Source of the DNA: Clavibacter michiganensis
Lineage (GTDB): Bacteria > Actinomycetota > Actinomycetes > Actinomycetales > Microbacteriaceae
Direction of reading: 5' to 3'
Assembly: GCA_002150995.1 (NCBI GenBank)
Contig: MDHJ01000001.1
Span: 868,001 to 932,000 of the forward strand
DNA length: 64,000 bases
Numbering within the stretch: the first letter of the stretch is position 1; each line of letters opens with the position of its first letter. The notes beneath the pieces were generated by a model that ran no database searches, had not been told where the DNA came from, and was given only the letters and a program-made list of their open reading frames with translations. Both the position numbers and the translations under genes were made by a program. This document shows, piece after piece, positions 48,289 through 57,923 of the stretch.

Positions 48289-48870
48289 ATGCTCAAGAAG
48301 ATCCTCGCCGGGGCGGCCATCGCCCTCGCCGCGACGTTCACCGTCTCGACCGCCGCCATGGCGGACCCGTACACGCCCGAGGGCGGCGTCACCGTCAGCG
48401 ACCCGACCGTCGCGCCCGGCCAGAGCACGGTCCTGTCCTTCGCGGACGGCTCCTTCGCTCCCGTCGTGCCCGTCACGGTCACCATCACCGGTGAGGACGC
48501 GGCCAACGCCACGCTCGCCTCGTTCCGCACGGCTCCCATGGCCGTCACGAGCAACTCCATCACCAAGACGTCGACCAACGCCGGCGGCCTCCGCGTCACC
48601 GTCACGCTGCCCGCCGGTACCGCCTCGGGCTCCTACGCCCTGACCGGCACCGACCCGCTGGGCAACACCGTCTCCACGACGATCTCGGTCGTCGAGGCTG
48701 CCGGCACCGGCACCGCCACGGGCTCCGGCTCGGACGGCGCCGCGGGCCTGCCCGTCACCGGCGGCCAGCTGCCCGTCGTCCTCATCTGGACCGGCGGCGG
48801 CCTGCTGCTCCTCGGTGCCGCCCTCGTCGCGGTCCTCGCGACGGTCCGTCGCCAGCGCACCACGGTCTGA
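48289..48870 (+). CDS. Small LPxTG-type surface protein A
   Basis: A 193-residue wall protein: signal peptide MLKKILAGAAIALAATFTVS ending near AMA, a beta-sandwich domain (PYTPEGGVTVSDPTVAPGQS...), a Gly/Ser/Thr linker, sortase motif LPVTGG, a membrane helix and a basic RRQR end. AGGGGGAA precedes the ATG. A hairpin (CGACGGAC/GTCCGTCG, 48227-48246) lies in its leader. Its partner of the same build starts 304 nt downstream of its stop. Confidence 0.8.
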   Translation: MLKKILAGAAIALAATFTVSTAAMADPYTPEGGVTVSDPTVAPGQSTVLSFADGSFAPVVPVTVTITGEDAANATLASFRTAPMAVTSNSITKTSTNAGGLRVTVTLPAGTASGSYALTGTDPLGNTVSTTISVVEAAGTGTATGSGSDGAAGLPVTGGQLPVVLIWTGGGLLLLGAALVAVLATVRRQRTTV

Positions 48871-48916
48871 CCCGCATCAGATCCCGCGTCGCCTGACTCC
48901 CTCCGGAGCGGTGCGA

Positions 48917-48951
48917 CGGAAGGCCCCGAGGCATCGCCTCGGGGCCTTCCG
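48917..48951 (+). terminator. Hairpin terminator after surface protein A
   Basis: A perfect 16-bp stem, CGGAAGGCCCCGAGGC and its complement, around ATC. 46 nt past the stop, no U tract. Between it and 49175 lies only the promoter region of the next gene. Confidence 0.85.
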
Positions 48952-49019
48952 CCGTCTCCGGGGTGCCCATGGCCCCAGTCCGGGGTCCATCTCGCCCCCG
49001 TCCCGCCTTCGGGGAGCCG

Positions 49020-49039
49020 GTCGCGTATAGCATCGCGAC
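49020..49039. promoter_or_regulatory. Palindrome wrapped around a -10 box
   Basis: GTCGCG-TATAGCAT-CGCGAC: a 6-bp inverted repeat encloses a TATAGC -10-like element upstream of surface protein B. A regulator bound here would cover the promoter. A second small palindrome GGGTTTACCC lies 4 nt further on. Confidence 0.45.
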
Positions 49040-49174
49040 CGTGGGTTTACCCGACCCGCTGTCTGCCCTATGGCGTCGACCCGAAATCGCGCGCCGCGGA
49101 CACCACCGCCCCGAGGCGATACCCGTCGTGCCCCGCACGTCCGGCTCGGGCGTATCAGTGAAGGCACACCCGAG

Positions 49175-49717
49175 ATGCTCGCCAAGACCCTGGCGGGCGC
49201 GTTCGTCGCGCTCGCGCTCACCGCTTCCGCCCCTCTCGCCGCCCAGGCGGAGGACTACGTCCCCACGGACTCCGGTCTCTCCTGCGCCGGCATGTCCGTG
49301 ACCCCCGCGGCCGTCGCGCCCGGTCAGTCCGTCACCCTCACGGGTGCGGCAGGTGCGTTCACGCCGGGCGAGACCGTCGCCCTGCGCCTCTCCGCCGCGG
49401 CCGGCGCGCCCGCCGCCGCCGGCGACCCGGCCGCGTCCGTCGTCGCCGCCGCGGACGGCTCCGTCTCCGGCACGCTCGTCGTCCCGACCACGGCCACCGG
49501 CACCTGGCGTGCCAACGAGACCGCCGCGTCCGGCGACCACTGGTGCGGCCTCGTCTCCGTCGTGCCGGCCAGCTCGAGCACCGCGGCCGCGTCCGGCTCG
49601 CTCCCCATCACCGGCGGCACGCTGCCGACCGGCCTCGCGATCACCGGAGGCGGCCTGCTCCTCGCCGGCGCCGCCGCCGCGGGCATCGCCACGGCCCGTC
49701 GCCGTCGGGCCTCCTGA
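49175..49717 (+). CDS. Small LPxTG-type surface protein B
   Basis: A 180-residue paralogue-like partner of protein A: signal peptide MLAKTLAGAFVALALTAS ending at AQA, a beta domain (SVTPAAVAPGQSVTLTGAAG) with Cys pairs at both ends, a Ser/Ala linker, LPITGG, a membrane helix and a basic RRRR tail. The ATG at 49175 is chosen for the signal peptide; the frame is open 105 nt further upstream with no signal-like sequence. The C-terminus is clearly related to that of protein A. Confidence 0.78.
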   Translation: MLAKTLAGAFVALALTASAPLAAQAEDYVPTDSGLSCAGMSVTPAAVAPGQSVTLTGAAGAFTPGETVALRLSAAAGAPAAAGDPAASVVAAADGSVSGTLVVPTTATGTWRANETAASGDHWCGLVSVVPASSSTAAASGSLPITGGTLPTGLAITGGGLLLAGAAAAGIATARRRRAS

Positions 49718-49738
49718 CCCGCGACATCGCATGACCCC

Positions 49739-49780
49739 CGACGCGGGCGGATCCGATCACGACCGGATCCGCCCGCGTCG
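49739..49780. terminator. Convergent hairpin between protein B and the VanZ-like gene
   Basis: A 17-bp perfect stem, CGACGCGGGCGGATCCG and its complement, with an 8-nt loop. It overlaps the end of the minus-strand gene and could serve both directions. Confidence 0.75.
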
Positions 49781-50296
49781 TCGCGTGCGGGCGGCGAGCA
49801 GGGCGGCCGCGCCGGCGCCCAGGAGCGCGCCGAGCCCGTTGGCTGCCACGTCCGCGAGGGAGGCCACGCGCGCCGGCAGGAACGCGCCCTGGGCGAGCTC
49901 GACCGCGGTGGACAGCGCGGTGCCCGCGACCCCGACCACGAGCCAGCGACGGCTCCCCAGGGCGAGGACGCCGAGCATCCCGAGGGGCGCGAACAGGACC
50001 ACGTTCGCCGCCGACTCGATCATCGCGTAGCGGAAGCCCGGCAGGCCGTGGTGCTGCAGGAAGCGGACGCCGCGCATCAGCGTCGGGTACGCGCCGCGGT
50101 CGACGCTGTCCGGGGCGAGCGTGACCAGGGCCACGATCCCGACGTAGGCGAGCAGGAGGAGGGCCGCCTGACGGTGCCGCCGGCGCCGCCGCTCCCGATC
50201 CCGCACGGTGCCCCAGGTCGAGCGGTCCGGCATCGCGTCCCGCTCCTCGTGCGGACGCGGCGCGCGCCGTCGGGGATCGGGGGCGAGGGGGTCCAT
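49757..50296 (-). CDS. VanZ-like membrane protein
   Basis: A 179-residue protein of the VanZ-like family with four to five helices. The family hallmarks are ALVTLAPDS, then NVVLFAPLGMLGVLAL and a last part with AQGAFLPARVASLADVAANGLGA. The N-terminal 35 residues are basic and probably not part of the domain; ATG at 50233 (MPDRS) is an alternative start. Members are linked to glycopeptide tolerance and envelope maintenance, but no direct function is shown. Confidence 0.8.
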   Translation of the reverse strand: MDPLAPDPRRRAPRPHEERDAMPDRSTWGTVRDRERRRRRHRQAALLLLAYVGIVALVTLAPDSVDRGAYPTLMRGVRFLQHHGLPGFRYAMIESAANVVLFAPLGMLGVLALGSRRWLVVGVAGTALSTAVELAQGAFLPARVASLADVAANGLGALLGAGAAALLAARTRRRGRIRS

Positions 50297-50518
50297 GAGG
50301 GCGGCAGCCTAGCAACGCGGACCCGCCCCGGGACGGCGTGCGGGACAGCCCGCTCGGGCTCCGGGAGCTCCTCGACTCACGCCTCCGGACCCCATCGCCG
50401 TTCGCGGAGCGGCTACCCGGCGGGCCCGCGCGGACCGATGATGAGGGCACTCATCACATTTCGGCCACGGGCAGCTGGGACCATCCCCGGGGCGGATGCC
50501 CGACCTCCGAGCGCGGGT

Positions 50519-50524
50519 TAGATT
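50519..50524 (+). promoter_or_regulatory. -10 box TAGATT for a leaderless PBP mRNA
   Basis: TAGATT ends 6 nt before the ATG of the first penicillin-binding protein, without a ribosome site. Confidence 0.6.
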
Positions 50525-50530
50525 CGTACC

Positions 50531-52768
50531 ATGAGGAAAACTGACCTGACCATCTCGACCCGGTTGGGCGCGTTCCTCGGACTCGTCGGCATGAGCACGA
50601 TCGCCGGCGTGCTCGTCGCCGCCATGGTGACCCCGGCCATCGCCGTCTCCGGCATCGCGGCCAACAGCACCATCGGCGTGTTCGAGGACATCCCGGACAA
50701 CCTGCAGATCGACAACCTCGCGCAGAAGACCGTGCTGTTCGCCAAGCAGGGCGACAGCCAAGTGCCCTTCGCCGAGTTCTTCTCGCAGGACCGCGAGGAG
50801 GTCCCGTGGGAGGCCGTCTCGCAGTTCGCGAAGGACGCCGCGATCGCCACCGAGGATCCCCGGTACTACGAGCACGGCGGCGTCGACGTGCTGTCGGCCG
50901 CCCGCGCGCTCGCGCAGAACGTGCTCAACGACGAGGTGCAGTCCGGCGCCTCGACCATCACGATGCAGTACGTCCGCAACGTCCTGGTCCAGAAGGCCCA
51001 GAACATGGTCGACTCCACGGACGAGGAGCAGCAGGCCGCCGGCCGGAAGGCCTTCCAGGAGGCCACGCAGCCCGACATGCCCCGCAAGCTCAAGGAGATG
51101 CGGATGGCGATCGGGGTGGAGAAGAAGTACTCCAAGAACGAGATCCTCCTCGCCTACCTCAACATCGCGAACTTCGGCAGCCGGGTCTACGGCATTGAGT
51201 CGGCCGCGCGGTACTACTTCAACGTCTCCGCCGCGGACCTCAACCTGGAGCAGGCCGCGAGCCTCATCGCGACGGTCAACGCTCCCGAGATCTACAAGAT
51301 CGACAACCCGGAGAACCTCGAGCGCAACAAGGCCCGCCGCGACCTCCTGCTGAGCAACATGCTCAAGGAGCAGAAGATCACGCAGGAGCAGTACGACGTG
51401 GCCGCCGCCGCGGAGATCACGCCGACGATCACGCCCTCCACGAGCGGCTGCATCCAGGCGAACCCGATCTCGGCCGCGTACTTCTGCGACTACGTGAAGA
51501 ACGAGATCCTCACCAACCCCGAGTTCGGCGAGACCGCCTCCGACCGCGACGCGCTGCTGAAGCGCGGCGGCCTGCAGGTCTACACGACCCTCGACCTCGA
51601 CATCCAGGCCAACGCGGCCGACCAGATGCGCAAGCAGGTGCCGACCACGGCGCGCTTCACGCAGATCGGCGGGTCCGTGGTCTCCCGCGAGGTGAAGACC
51701 GGTCGCGTGATCGCGATGGCGCAGAACACCGACTACGGCGTCGCGACCGATCAGCCGGGCGTGACCGAGATCAACTACTCCGCTGACAAGGCGCACGGCG
51801 GCAGCGCCGGGTTCCAGGTCGGCTCGACGTACAAGATCTTCACGCTCGTCGACTGGCTGAAGGCCGGGAAGTCGATCTACCAGACCGTCAACGCCTCCAA
51901 GACCACGTGGTCGGCCAGCGAGTTCACCCGGTGCGGCGACAACCTCGCCGGCTCCCCGGACTACAAGGTGACCAACGACACCAACACCGGCGGCACCTCG
52001 AACCAGAACGTCCTCGCAGCGACCGTCGCCTCCGTCAACTCGGCCTTCGTCGCGATGGCGAGCCAGCTGGACCTCTGCGACATCAGCAAGACCGCCACCG
52101 ACATGGGTGCCTACAACGCGGACAAGCGCGACCTGTCGAGCTTCCCGTCCGACGTGGTCGGCTCGGGCGGCAACACCGTCGCCCCGCTCCAGATGGCCAC
52201 CGCCTTCGCCTCCGTCGCGAACCAGGGCACCATGTGCCCGCCCATCGCGATCGACAAGGTCGTCCTCCCGGACGACAGCGAGCTGGTCACGCCGAAGAGC
52301 GCGTGCGCGCAGGCGATGAGCCCCGAGGTCGCGAACACGGCCGCCTTCGCCCTCAAGGCCGTCATGGGCGGCACGGGAGCGGCGTCCAACCCCCGCGACG
52401 GGACGCAGATCATGGGCAAGACGGGCACGACCGACCGCTCGAAGGACACCTGGTTCGTCGGGTCCTCCACCGAGGTCACCACCGCGGTGTGGGTGGGCAA
52501 CGTCGAGGGCTTCGCGTCCATGCGCCGCAATGTGCTCAACGGGTCCGCCGCGGACAGCGCGCGTCACCGCATCTTCAAGCCGCTGCAGACGTTCATCGAC
52601 GACCGGTACCCCGCCGAGGACTTCCCGGCGCCCGCCAGCACGCTGACGAAGCGACCGTACGTGGCACCCGCGCCGAAGCCCACGCAGTCCGCCGCCCCGA
52701 CGGCCCCCGAGGCGCCGGCCGCTCCGGCCCCGGCGCCGGCGGAGCCCGCACCTCCCGCGGAGGGATGA
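50531..52768 (+). CDS. Class A penicillin-binding protein without PASTA domains
   Basis: A bifunctional peptidoglycan synthase, 745 residues. A membrane anchor (about 12-40) is followed by GT51 (IATEDPRYYEHGGVD, GASTITMQYVRNV) and a transpeptidase domain with S432 in GSTYK, SVNSAF and KTGTT. It ends in a Pro/Ala-rich tail of about 30 residues with no PASTA domain. Very similar to the PBP at 55.4-57.9 kb through the whole catalytic part, which suggests duplication. The gene is monocistronic. Confidence 0.93.
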   Translation: MRKTDLTISTRLGAFLGLVGMSTIAGVLVAAMVTPAIAVSGIAANSTIGVFEDIPDNLQIDNLAQKTVLFAKQGDSQVPFAEFFSQDREEVPWEAVSQFAKDAAIATEDPRYYEHGGVDVLSAARALAQNVLNDEVQSGASTITMQYVRNVLVQKAQNMVDSTDEEQQAAGRKAFQEATQPDMPRKLKEMRMAIGVEKKYSKNEILLAYLNIANFGSRVYGIESAARYYFNVSAADLNLEQAASLIATVNAPEIYKIDNPENLERNKARRDLLLSNMLKEQKITQEQYDVAAAAEITPTITPSTSGCIQANPISAAYFCDYVKNEILTNPEFGETASDRDALLKRGGLQVYTTLDLDIQANAADQMRKQVPTTARFTQIGGSVVSREVKTGRVIAMAQNTDYGVATDQPGVTEINYSADKAHGGSAGFQVGSTYKIFTLVDWLKAGKSIYQTVNASKTTWSASEFTRCGDNLAGSPDYKVTNDTNTGGTSNQNVLAATVASVNSAFVAMASQLDLCDISKTATDMGAYNADKRDLSSFPSDVVGSGGNTVAPLQMATAFASVANQGTMCPPIAIDKVVLPDDSELVTPKSACAQAMSPEVANTAAFALKAVMGGTGAASNPRDGTQIMGKTGTTDRSKDTWFVGSSTEVTTAVWVGNVEGFASMRRNVLNGSAADSARHRIFKPLQTFIDDRYPAEDFPAPASTLTKRPYVAPAPKPTQSAAPTAPEAPAAPAPAPAEPAPPAEG

Positions 52769-52862
52769 GCCCGCGCTCGATGGGGAGCGCGCGCCGACGG
52801 CCGTCGCCTCCGGGCGGCGGCCGTCGTGCCGTCCGCCCTCCGGCCTCCGAGGACTGGCCTCG

Positions 52863-52868
52863 TAGACT
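52863..52868 (+). promoter_or_regulatory. -10 box TAGACT for the acyltransferase gene
   Basis: TAGACT lies 36 nt upstream of the ATG. GGGAAGG just before the start gives this one a normal leader and ribosome site. Confidence 0.5.
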
Positions 52869-52904
52869 GGACGACCGCCGCACCACCGAGCCGGGAAGGC
52901 CATC

Positions 52905-54110
52905 ATGACCGGGACCCCGACGTCCGCTCCCGCCCGCGTGCGTACGCTGCTGCCCGGCATCGAGGGCCTCCGGGGCGTGGCGGCCATCGCCGTCCTCCTC
53001 TACCACGTGCAGCGCCAGCTCGCCCGGCCGACGACCGACGTCCCGCTCGTCGGGGAGGTCGCGTTCTTCAGCCACGGCGTGACGCTCTTCTTCGTGCTCA
53101 GCGGCTTCCTGCTGTTCCTGCCCTTCGCGCGGAGCCTCATCGACGGCGGGCCCCTGCCGCGGCTGTCGCGCTACGCGGCGAACCGGGCGCTGCGGGTGTT
53201 CCCGGGCTACATCGTCGTGCTGCTCCTCGTGAGCCTCGTCCTCCGTGTCGCGATCCTGCCCCGCGACACCCGCGACGCCGGCCTGGAGATCGGCACCCTC
53301 GGACCCGTCGACACCGTCCTCAACGCTCTGCTGCTGCAGGGCTACGCCCCCCGCACGCTGCGGAGCGGCATCGAGGTCGCGTGGACCCTGGCGGTGGAGG
53401 TCTGCTTCTACGTGCTGCTGCCCATCGTCGCCGTCCTCGCCGCGCGGCTGCTGCGGGGGAGGGGGACGTGGGTCCGCGCCCTGGCTCCGGCCGTCGTGCT
53501 GCTCGTGATCGGCATGGCCGGCAAGGTGTGGTCCATGATCGCGCAGGCGCCGCTCGGGCATCAGGGGCGCCTGGCGAGCGAGTGGGGCGCCACCGGGGAG
53601 GCCGTCGCGAACCGCAGCATCCTGACCCACGCCGACCTCTTCGCCTACGGCATGGCCGCCGCCGTGGTCCTGCTCACCCTGTCCGCGGACGAGGGCCTCC
53701 GCGACCGCCTCGCAGCCTGGCGCGTGCCCGTCGGCATCGCCGCCGCGGTGATCATCGTCGTCGCCTCCGAAGCGCCCGTCGAGGCGTTCGAGGAGAGCCT
53801 CGTGGCGGCCTCCTGCGCCGCCCTCCTGCTCATCGTCGCGCTGCCGCGGCGCGGTGGCTCCCTCAGCCCGGTCACGCGCTTCCTGGAGCTCCGGTGGATC
53901 GCCTGGCTCGGCACGATCTCGTTCAGCGTCTACCTGTGGCACCTGCCGGTGATCCGCTTCCTCCGCCGGGCGGGCCTCGTGCTGCCCGACACGGTCGCGG
54001 GCTTCGCGCTGAACACGCTCGTGGTCGGCGCCGTCACCCTCGCGCTCTCCGCGGCCACGTACTACGCGATCGAGCGCCCGGCGCTGCGGCTCAAGCCCGG
54101 GTCACGCTAG
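52905..54110 (+). CDS. Acyltransferase family 3 (OafA/YrhL-like) membrane protein
   Basis: A 401-residue, ten-helix acyltransferase, probably adding acyl groups to envelope glycans. The N-terminus LLPGIEGLRGVAAIAVLLYH carries the conserved His; the next Arg-rich loop SRYAANRALRVFPGY is typical of the family. The periplasmic SGNH domain found in larger members is absent. It stands between the PBP and the tRNA-Pro region with no operon partner. 54111-54220 has no gene. Confidence 0.85.
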   Translation: MTGTPTSAPARVRTLLPGIEGLRGVAAIAVLLYHVQRQLARPTTDVPLVGEVAFFSHGVTLFFVLSGFLLFLPFARSLIDGGPLPRLSRYAANRALRVFPGYIVVLLLVSLVLRVAILPRDTRDAGLEIGTLGPVDTVLNALLLQGYAPRTLRSGIEVAWTLAVEVCFYVLLPIVAVLAARLLRGRGTWVRALAPAVVLLVIGMAGKVWSMIAQAPLGHQGRLASEWGATGEAVANRSILTHADLFAYGMAAAVVLLTLSADEGLRDRLAAWRVPVGIAAAVIIVVASEAPVEAFEESLVAASCAALLLIVALPRRGGSLSPVTRFLELRWIAWLGTISFSVYLWHLPVIRFLRRAGLVLPDTVAGFALNTLVVGAVTLALSAATYYAIERPALRLKPGSR

Positions 54111-54220
54111 GAGGCCCCCGTGCCTGCCGCTCGCGCCTGTGCGTGCGCAGTGCGCGTGTCCGATGTCACGTGGCGGTCGCCGGACACGGTCCCCGAGCCC
54201 CGGACGGTGCCCCGTACGAC

Positions 54221-54257
54221 GACGAAGGGCCGCTCCCTGGGGGAGCGGCCCTTCGTC
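54221..54257 (-). terminator. Hairpin terminator downstream of tRNA-Pro
   Basis: A perfect 17-bp stem, GACGAAGGGCCGCTCCC and its complement, with a TGG loop, about 40 nt past the tRNA 3' end. It may also stop transcription from the acyltransferase gene. Confidence 0.8.
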
Positions 54258-54295
54258 ATGGTGCTGGTCGTGCTGTGCCTCTGGGAGGCGGTGTG

Positions 54296-54369
<74 letters not shown>

Positions 54370-54431
54370 ATGGCCCGAGGGCCGGGCTCTACGATACCCG
54401 ATGTTCCGGGGTCCCGCGTACGCCGCGGGCG

Positions 54432-55376
54432 TCAGACGGCGGTGAGCGTCACGAGCGTCGCCTCGGGGTAGCAGGCGAAGCGCACCGGAGCGTAGATCGA
54501 GGTGCCGAGGCCGGCGCTCACGTGCAGGTACGAGGCCCGATCGGCGTGCGGCCAGACGCTGAGCCCCTTGACCTGGCGGCGCGGGATGTCGCAGTTGGTG
54601 ACCAGGGCGCCGTACCCGGGGACGCAGACCTGGCCGCCGTGCGTGTGCCCGGCGAAGATCATCCGGGCGCCGTTGGTGACGAAGGAGTCGAGCACGCGGC
54701 GGTAGGGCGCATGCGCGACGCCGACGGAGACCACGGGGGCGCCGGACGACTCCTGGTAGGCGTCGTCGTCCTCGCGCAGCGCGTCGAGGGCGCCGGGGAG
54801 CGCCTCGAGCCGGTCGAAGTCCCGGTGCGGGTCGTCGACACCGAAGAGCTCCAGCAGCGTGCCGTTGACCTCGATGGCGCCCGCGGCGTTGTTGAGATCG
54901 AGCCAGCCGAGCGACGCGTAGAGCCGTTCGAGCCGGGGGAGGTCGAGGTCCGCCGGGCGCTGCGTCGCGTGCGTGTTCGCGGTGAAGTACTTGAACGGGT
55001 TCTTCATCATCGGCCCGTAGTAGTCGTTCGAGCCGTGCACGAAGACGCCCGGGATGCCCCGGAACGCCTCGAGGGTCTCCTCGACCGCGACGATGCCCTG
55101 CTCGTGGCCGGTGTTGTCGCCCGTGTCGACCACCAGATCCGGACGCAGGTCCGCGAGCTCGCGCACCCACCGCTGCTTCTTGTGCTGCCACGGCGCCATG
55201 TGCATGTCGGAGAGGTGCAGCACCCGGATGGGGTCGGATCCCACCGGGAGCACCGGCACGGTCACCTCGCGGAGCGTGAAGCGGCGCCGCTCGTAGAAGG
55301 AGGCGTACGCGAAGACGGCCGCGCCGGCGGCCGCGAGACCGCCGGCGGTGCGCGCGAGGGCGCCGATCACGCCCAT
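54432..55376 (-). CDS. Membrane-anchored metallophosphoesterase
   Basis: A 314-residue calcineurin-like phosphoesterase with an N-terminal membrane helix (about 5-27). Metal ligands are visible in order: HLSDMHM, DTGDN, HGSNDY, AHAPYRR and AGHTHGGQ. Its ATG overlaps the stop of the upstream penicillin-binding protein gene (ATGA), so it is co-translated with it. The substrate is unknown; a lipid-pyrophosphate or nucleotide role in the envelope would fit the neighbour. Confidence 0.9.
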   Translation of the reverse strand: MGVIGALARTAGGLAAAGAAVFAYASFYERRRFTLREVTVPVLPVGSDPIRVLHLSDMHMAPWQHKKQRWVRELADLRPDLVVDTGDNTGHEQGIVAVEETLEAFRGIPGVFVHGSNDYYGPMMKNPFKYFTANTHATQRPADLDLPRLERLYASLGWLDLNNAAGAIEVNGTLLELFGVDDPHRDFDRLEALPGALDALREDDDAYQESSGAPVVSVGVAHAPYRRVLDSFVTNGARMIFAGHTHGGQVCVPGYGALVTNCDIPRRQVKGLSVWPHADRASYLHVSAGLGTSIYAPVRFACYPEATLVTLTAV

Positions 55377-57916
55377 CAGCTGCGTCCCACGTAGAGCGTC
55401 ACGGGACCGCTGCTCTGCTCACCGGCGGCGGGCTCGGTGCGCGTCACCCGGCCGATCTGGGAGTTGTCCTGCACCTGCTCCTGCGCGATGGTCACGTCGA
55501 AGCCGGCCGCACGCAGCGCCTGGCGGGCGCCCGTGAGGTCCTGGCCGCGGACGTCCGGGACGGTGCCCGGCGTGCCCTGCTGCGCGCCCTGGTCGGGGCC
55601 GCTGCTGGTGAACACGGTGACGGTCGATCCGCGCGCGGCGTTCGCGCCGGCGCCCGGGTCGGATCCGGAGACCTGCCCGGCGGGGACGCTCGAGGAGGCG
55701 CGGGCGCCGCCCTGGGCGAAGCTCAGACCCGCGCCCTCGATGGCCGACTGGGCGTTCGCGAGCGACATGCCCGACACGTCCGGCACCTGGACGGTGGGGG
55801 TGCGGGTGAGCTCGGATGCCGGGCCGGGGAACGCCTGGCCCCCGTACGCGGCGTTGACGGACTGCATGAACGGCTTCCACACGGCGAAGCGCGCCGTGGA
55901 CATGAGCTGCCCGCTCGGGAGCCGGGTGGTGCGCTGGCGGATGTCCTGGCCCGTGGAGCTGCCCACCCAGATGGCGGTGGTCACCTCGGTGCTGGAGCCC
56001 ACGAACCAGGTGTCCTTCGCCCGGTCCGTGGTTCCGGTCTTGCCGATGAGGGGCGTGCCGTCGTTCGTGTTCGCCGCGGCGCCGGTGGCGCTCATGACGC
56101 CCGCGAGGGCGTAGGCCGCGGTGCGCGCGACATCGGCGCTCACGGCCTCACGGCAGTTCGCCGACGGCGGCGTGATCTCGGTGTCGTCGGGGAGCACGAC
56201 CTTGTCGATGAGGATCGGGTCGCACGTGGTGCCGTTGTTCGCGACCGTGGCGTAGGCCTGGGCCATGGTGAGGGGCGCGATGTTGTTGCCGCCCGAGCCG
56301 ATGATGTCGGAGACGTAGTTCGAGAGCTCCGTGTCGGGCACGGCCTGGTGGATGCCGATGGCCTTCGCCGTCTTCCCGATGCCGCACATGTCGAGCTCCG
56401 AGGCCATGGCCATGAACGCCGTGTTGGTGGAGTTCGCGGTGCCCGACATGACGGTGCGGTTGGCGCCCGGAGCGGCGCCGTCGTTGGTCACCCGGAGGAC
56501 GTCGGACCCGAGGTTGCCCCCGGTGCACGAGTCCTGGAAGTCGCGTCCGCTCCACGTGCCGTTGGAGGAGCGCACGACCTCGTTGACCGAGTGCCCCTCG
56601 TTCAGCCACTCGAGGAGGGTCACGAGCTTGTACGTGGATCCCACCTGGAACCCGCGCGATCCGCCGTAGTCCTGGTCGGTGTTGTAGTTGACGCTGGTGA
56701 CGCCGGCCTCGCCGCCGTTGCCGTAGTCCGTGTTCTGCACCATCGCGATGACGCGACCGGTCTTCGCCTCGACGCTCGTCATGGCGGATCCCACGGCGAT
56801 GCTGTTCATCGTGGTGGGGATCTGCGCGCGCATGTCGTCCGTGGCCTTGGCCTGCAGGTCGAGGTTGAGCGTCGTGTAGATCTTGTAGCCGTTGCGGTTC
56901 AGGTTGTTGGTGCGCTCGGTCTCGTCCTTGCCGAACTCGTCCGAGTTCTCCACCGTGTACTTCACGGCGTCGCAGAAGTAGGCGGCGCTGGCGGGCTGGG
57001 CCGCGTTGCAGCCGCTCACCGACGGCGTGATGGTGGGCGCCACGGGGGTGGCGATCGCCTCGTCGCGCTGCTCCTGCGTGATGCTGTGGTGCTTCAGCAT
57101 GTTGTCGATGAGGATGTCGCGCCGCTCCTGGTTGGCGGGGATGTTGCCCGGCTCGTCGATGCGGAGCGCGACGGGGTAGTTGACGGTGGCGACGAGGCTG
57201 GCGGCCTGGGCGATGCTGAGGTCCTTCGCGTCGACGCCGTAGTAGTACCGGGCGGCCGACTGGATGCCGTAGACGCTGCCGCCGTAGTTCGCGATGTTGA
57301 GGTAGCCCAGGAGGATGTCGTTCTTGGAGAACTTCTTCTCCAGGCCGATCGCGAGGCGCATCTCCTTGAGCTTGCGGGCGGTCGACTCCTGCGTCGCCTC
57401 CTCGTAGGCCTTCTTGCCCGCCTCCTGGTCGGTCGCCGCGAGGGTCTCCGCCTTCTGCACGAGCACGTTCTTTACGTACTGCATGGTGATGGTGCTGGCG
57501 CCGGACTGCACGCCGCCGCCGATCACGTTCTGGGCGAGGGCGCGGAACGTGGACTGCACGTCGACGCCGCCGTGCTCGTAGAAGCGGGGGTCCTCCGTGT
57601 CGACGGCCGCGGCCTTCGCGTTGTCGGAGACCTCGTCCCACCCGACCTCCTCGCGGTTCTGCGCGTAGAACTCGGCGAACTTCACGGGCTGGCCGCCCTG
57701 CGTGGCGTACAGCTCGGTCTTCTGGGCGAGGTTGTCGATCTGCAGGTAGTCGGGCAGGTCCTCGAAGAGCCCGATGGTGTTGTTGGCAGCCAGGCTCGTG
57801 ACGGCGATGGCCGGGGTGACCATCGCGGCGACGAGCACGCCGGCGACGGCGCTCATGCCGAGGACGCCCGTGAGCGCGGCGGCGACGCGGCCGGGCGTGT
57901 TCTTCGAAGCAGACAT
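55376..57916 (-). CDS. ponA: Class A penicillin-binding protein with two PASTA domains
   Basis: A bifunctional peptidoglycan synthase of 846 residues: membrane anchor (about 14-42), GT51 (DTEDPRFYEHGGVD, GASTITMQYVKNV), transpeptidase with S427 in GSTYK, STNTAF and KTGTT, then two PASTA domains (VPDVSGMSLANAQ and VPDVRGQDLTGARQA) that should bind muropeptides. The start MSASKN is chosen because a TACTCT -10 box lies 7 nt before it and the longer frame has no coding character. It leads a two-gene operon with the metallophosphoesterase. Confidence 0.93.
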   Translation of the reverse strand: MSASKNTPGRVAAALTGVLGMSAVAGVLVAAMVTPAIAVTSLAANNTIGLFEDLPDYLQIDNLAQKTELYATQGGQPVKFAEFYAQNREEVGWDEVSDNAKAAAVDTEDPRFYEHGGVDVQSTFRALAQNVIGGGVQSGASTITMQYVKNVLVQKAETLAATDQEAGKKAYEEATQESTARKLKEMRLAIGLEKKFSKNDILLGYLNIANYGGSVYGIQSAARYYYGVDAKDLSIAQAASLVATVNYPVALRIDEPGNIPANQERRDILIDNMLKHHSITQEQRDEAIATPVAPTITPSVSGCNAAQPASAAYFCDAVKYTVENSDEFGKDETERTNNLNRNGYKIYTTLNLDLQAKATDDMRAQIPTTMNSIAVGSAMTSVEAKTGRVIAMVQNTDYGNGGEAGVTSVNYNTDQDYGGSRGFQVGSTYKLVTLLEWLNEGHSVNEVVRSSNGTWSGRDFQDSCTGGNLGSDVLRVTNDGAAPGANRTVMSGTANSTNTAFMAMASELDMCGIGKTAKAIGIHQAVPDTELSNYVSDIIGSGGNNIAPLTMAQAYATVANNGTTCDPILIDKVVLPDDTEITPPSANCREAVSADVARTAAYALAGVMSATGAAANTNDGTPLIGKTGTTDRAKDTWFVGSSTEVTTAIWVGSSTGQDIRQRTTRLPSGQLMSTARFAVWKPFMQSVNAAYGGQAFPGPASELTRTPTVQVPDVSGMSLANAQSAIEGAGLSFAQGGARASSSVPAGQVSGSDPGAGANAARGSTVTVFTSSGPDQGAQQGTPGTVPDVRGQDLTGARQALRAAGFDVTIAQEQVQDNSQIGRVTRTEPAAGEQSSGPVTLYVGRS

Positions 57917-57923
57917 AGACTCC

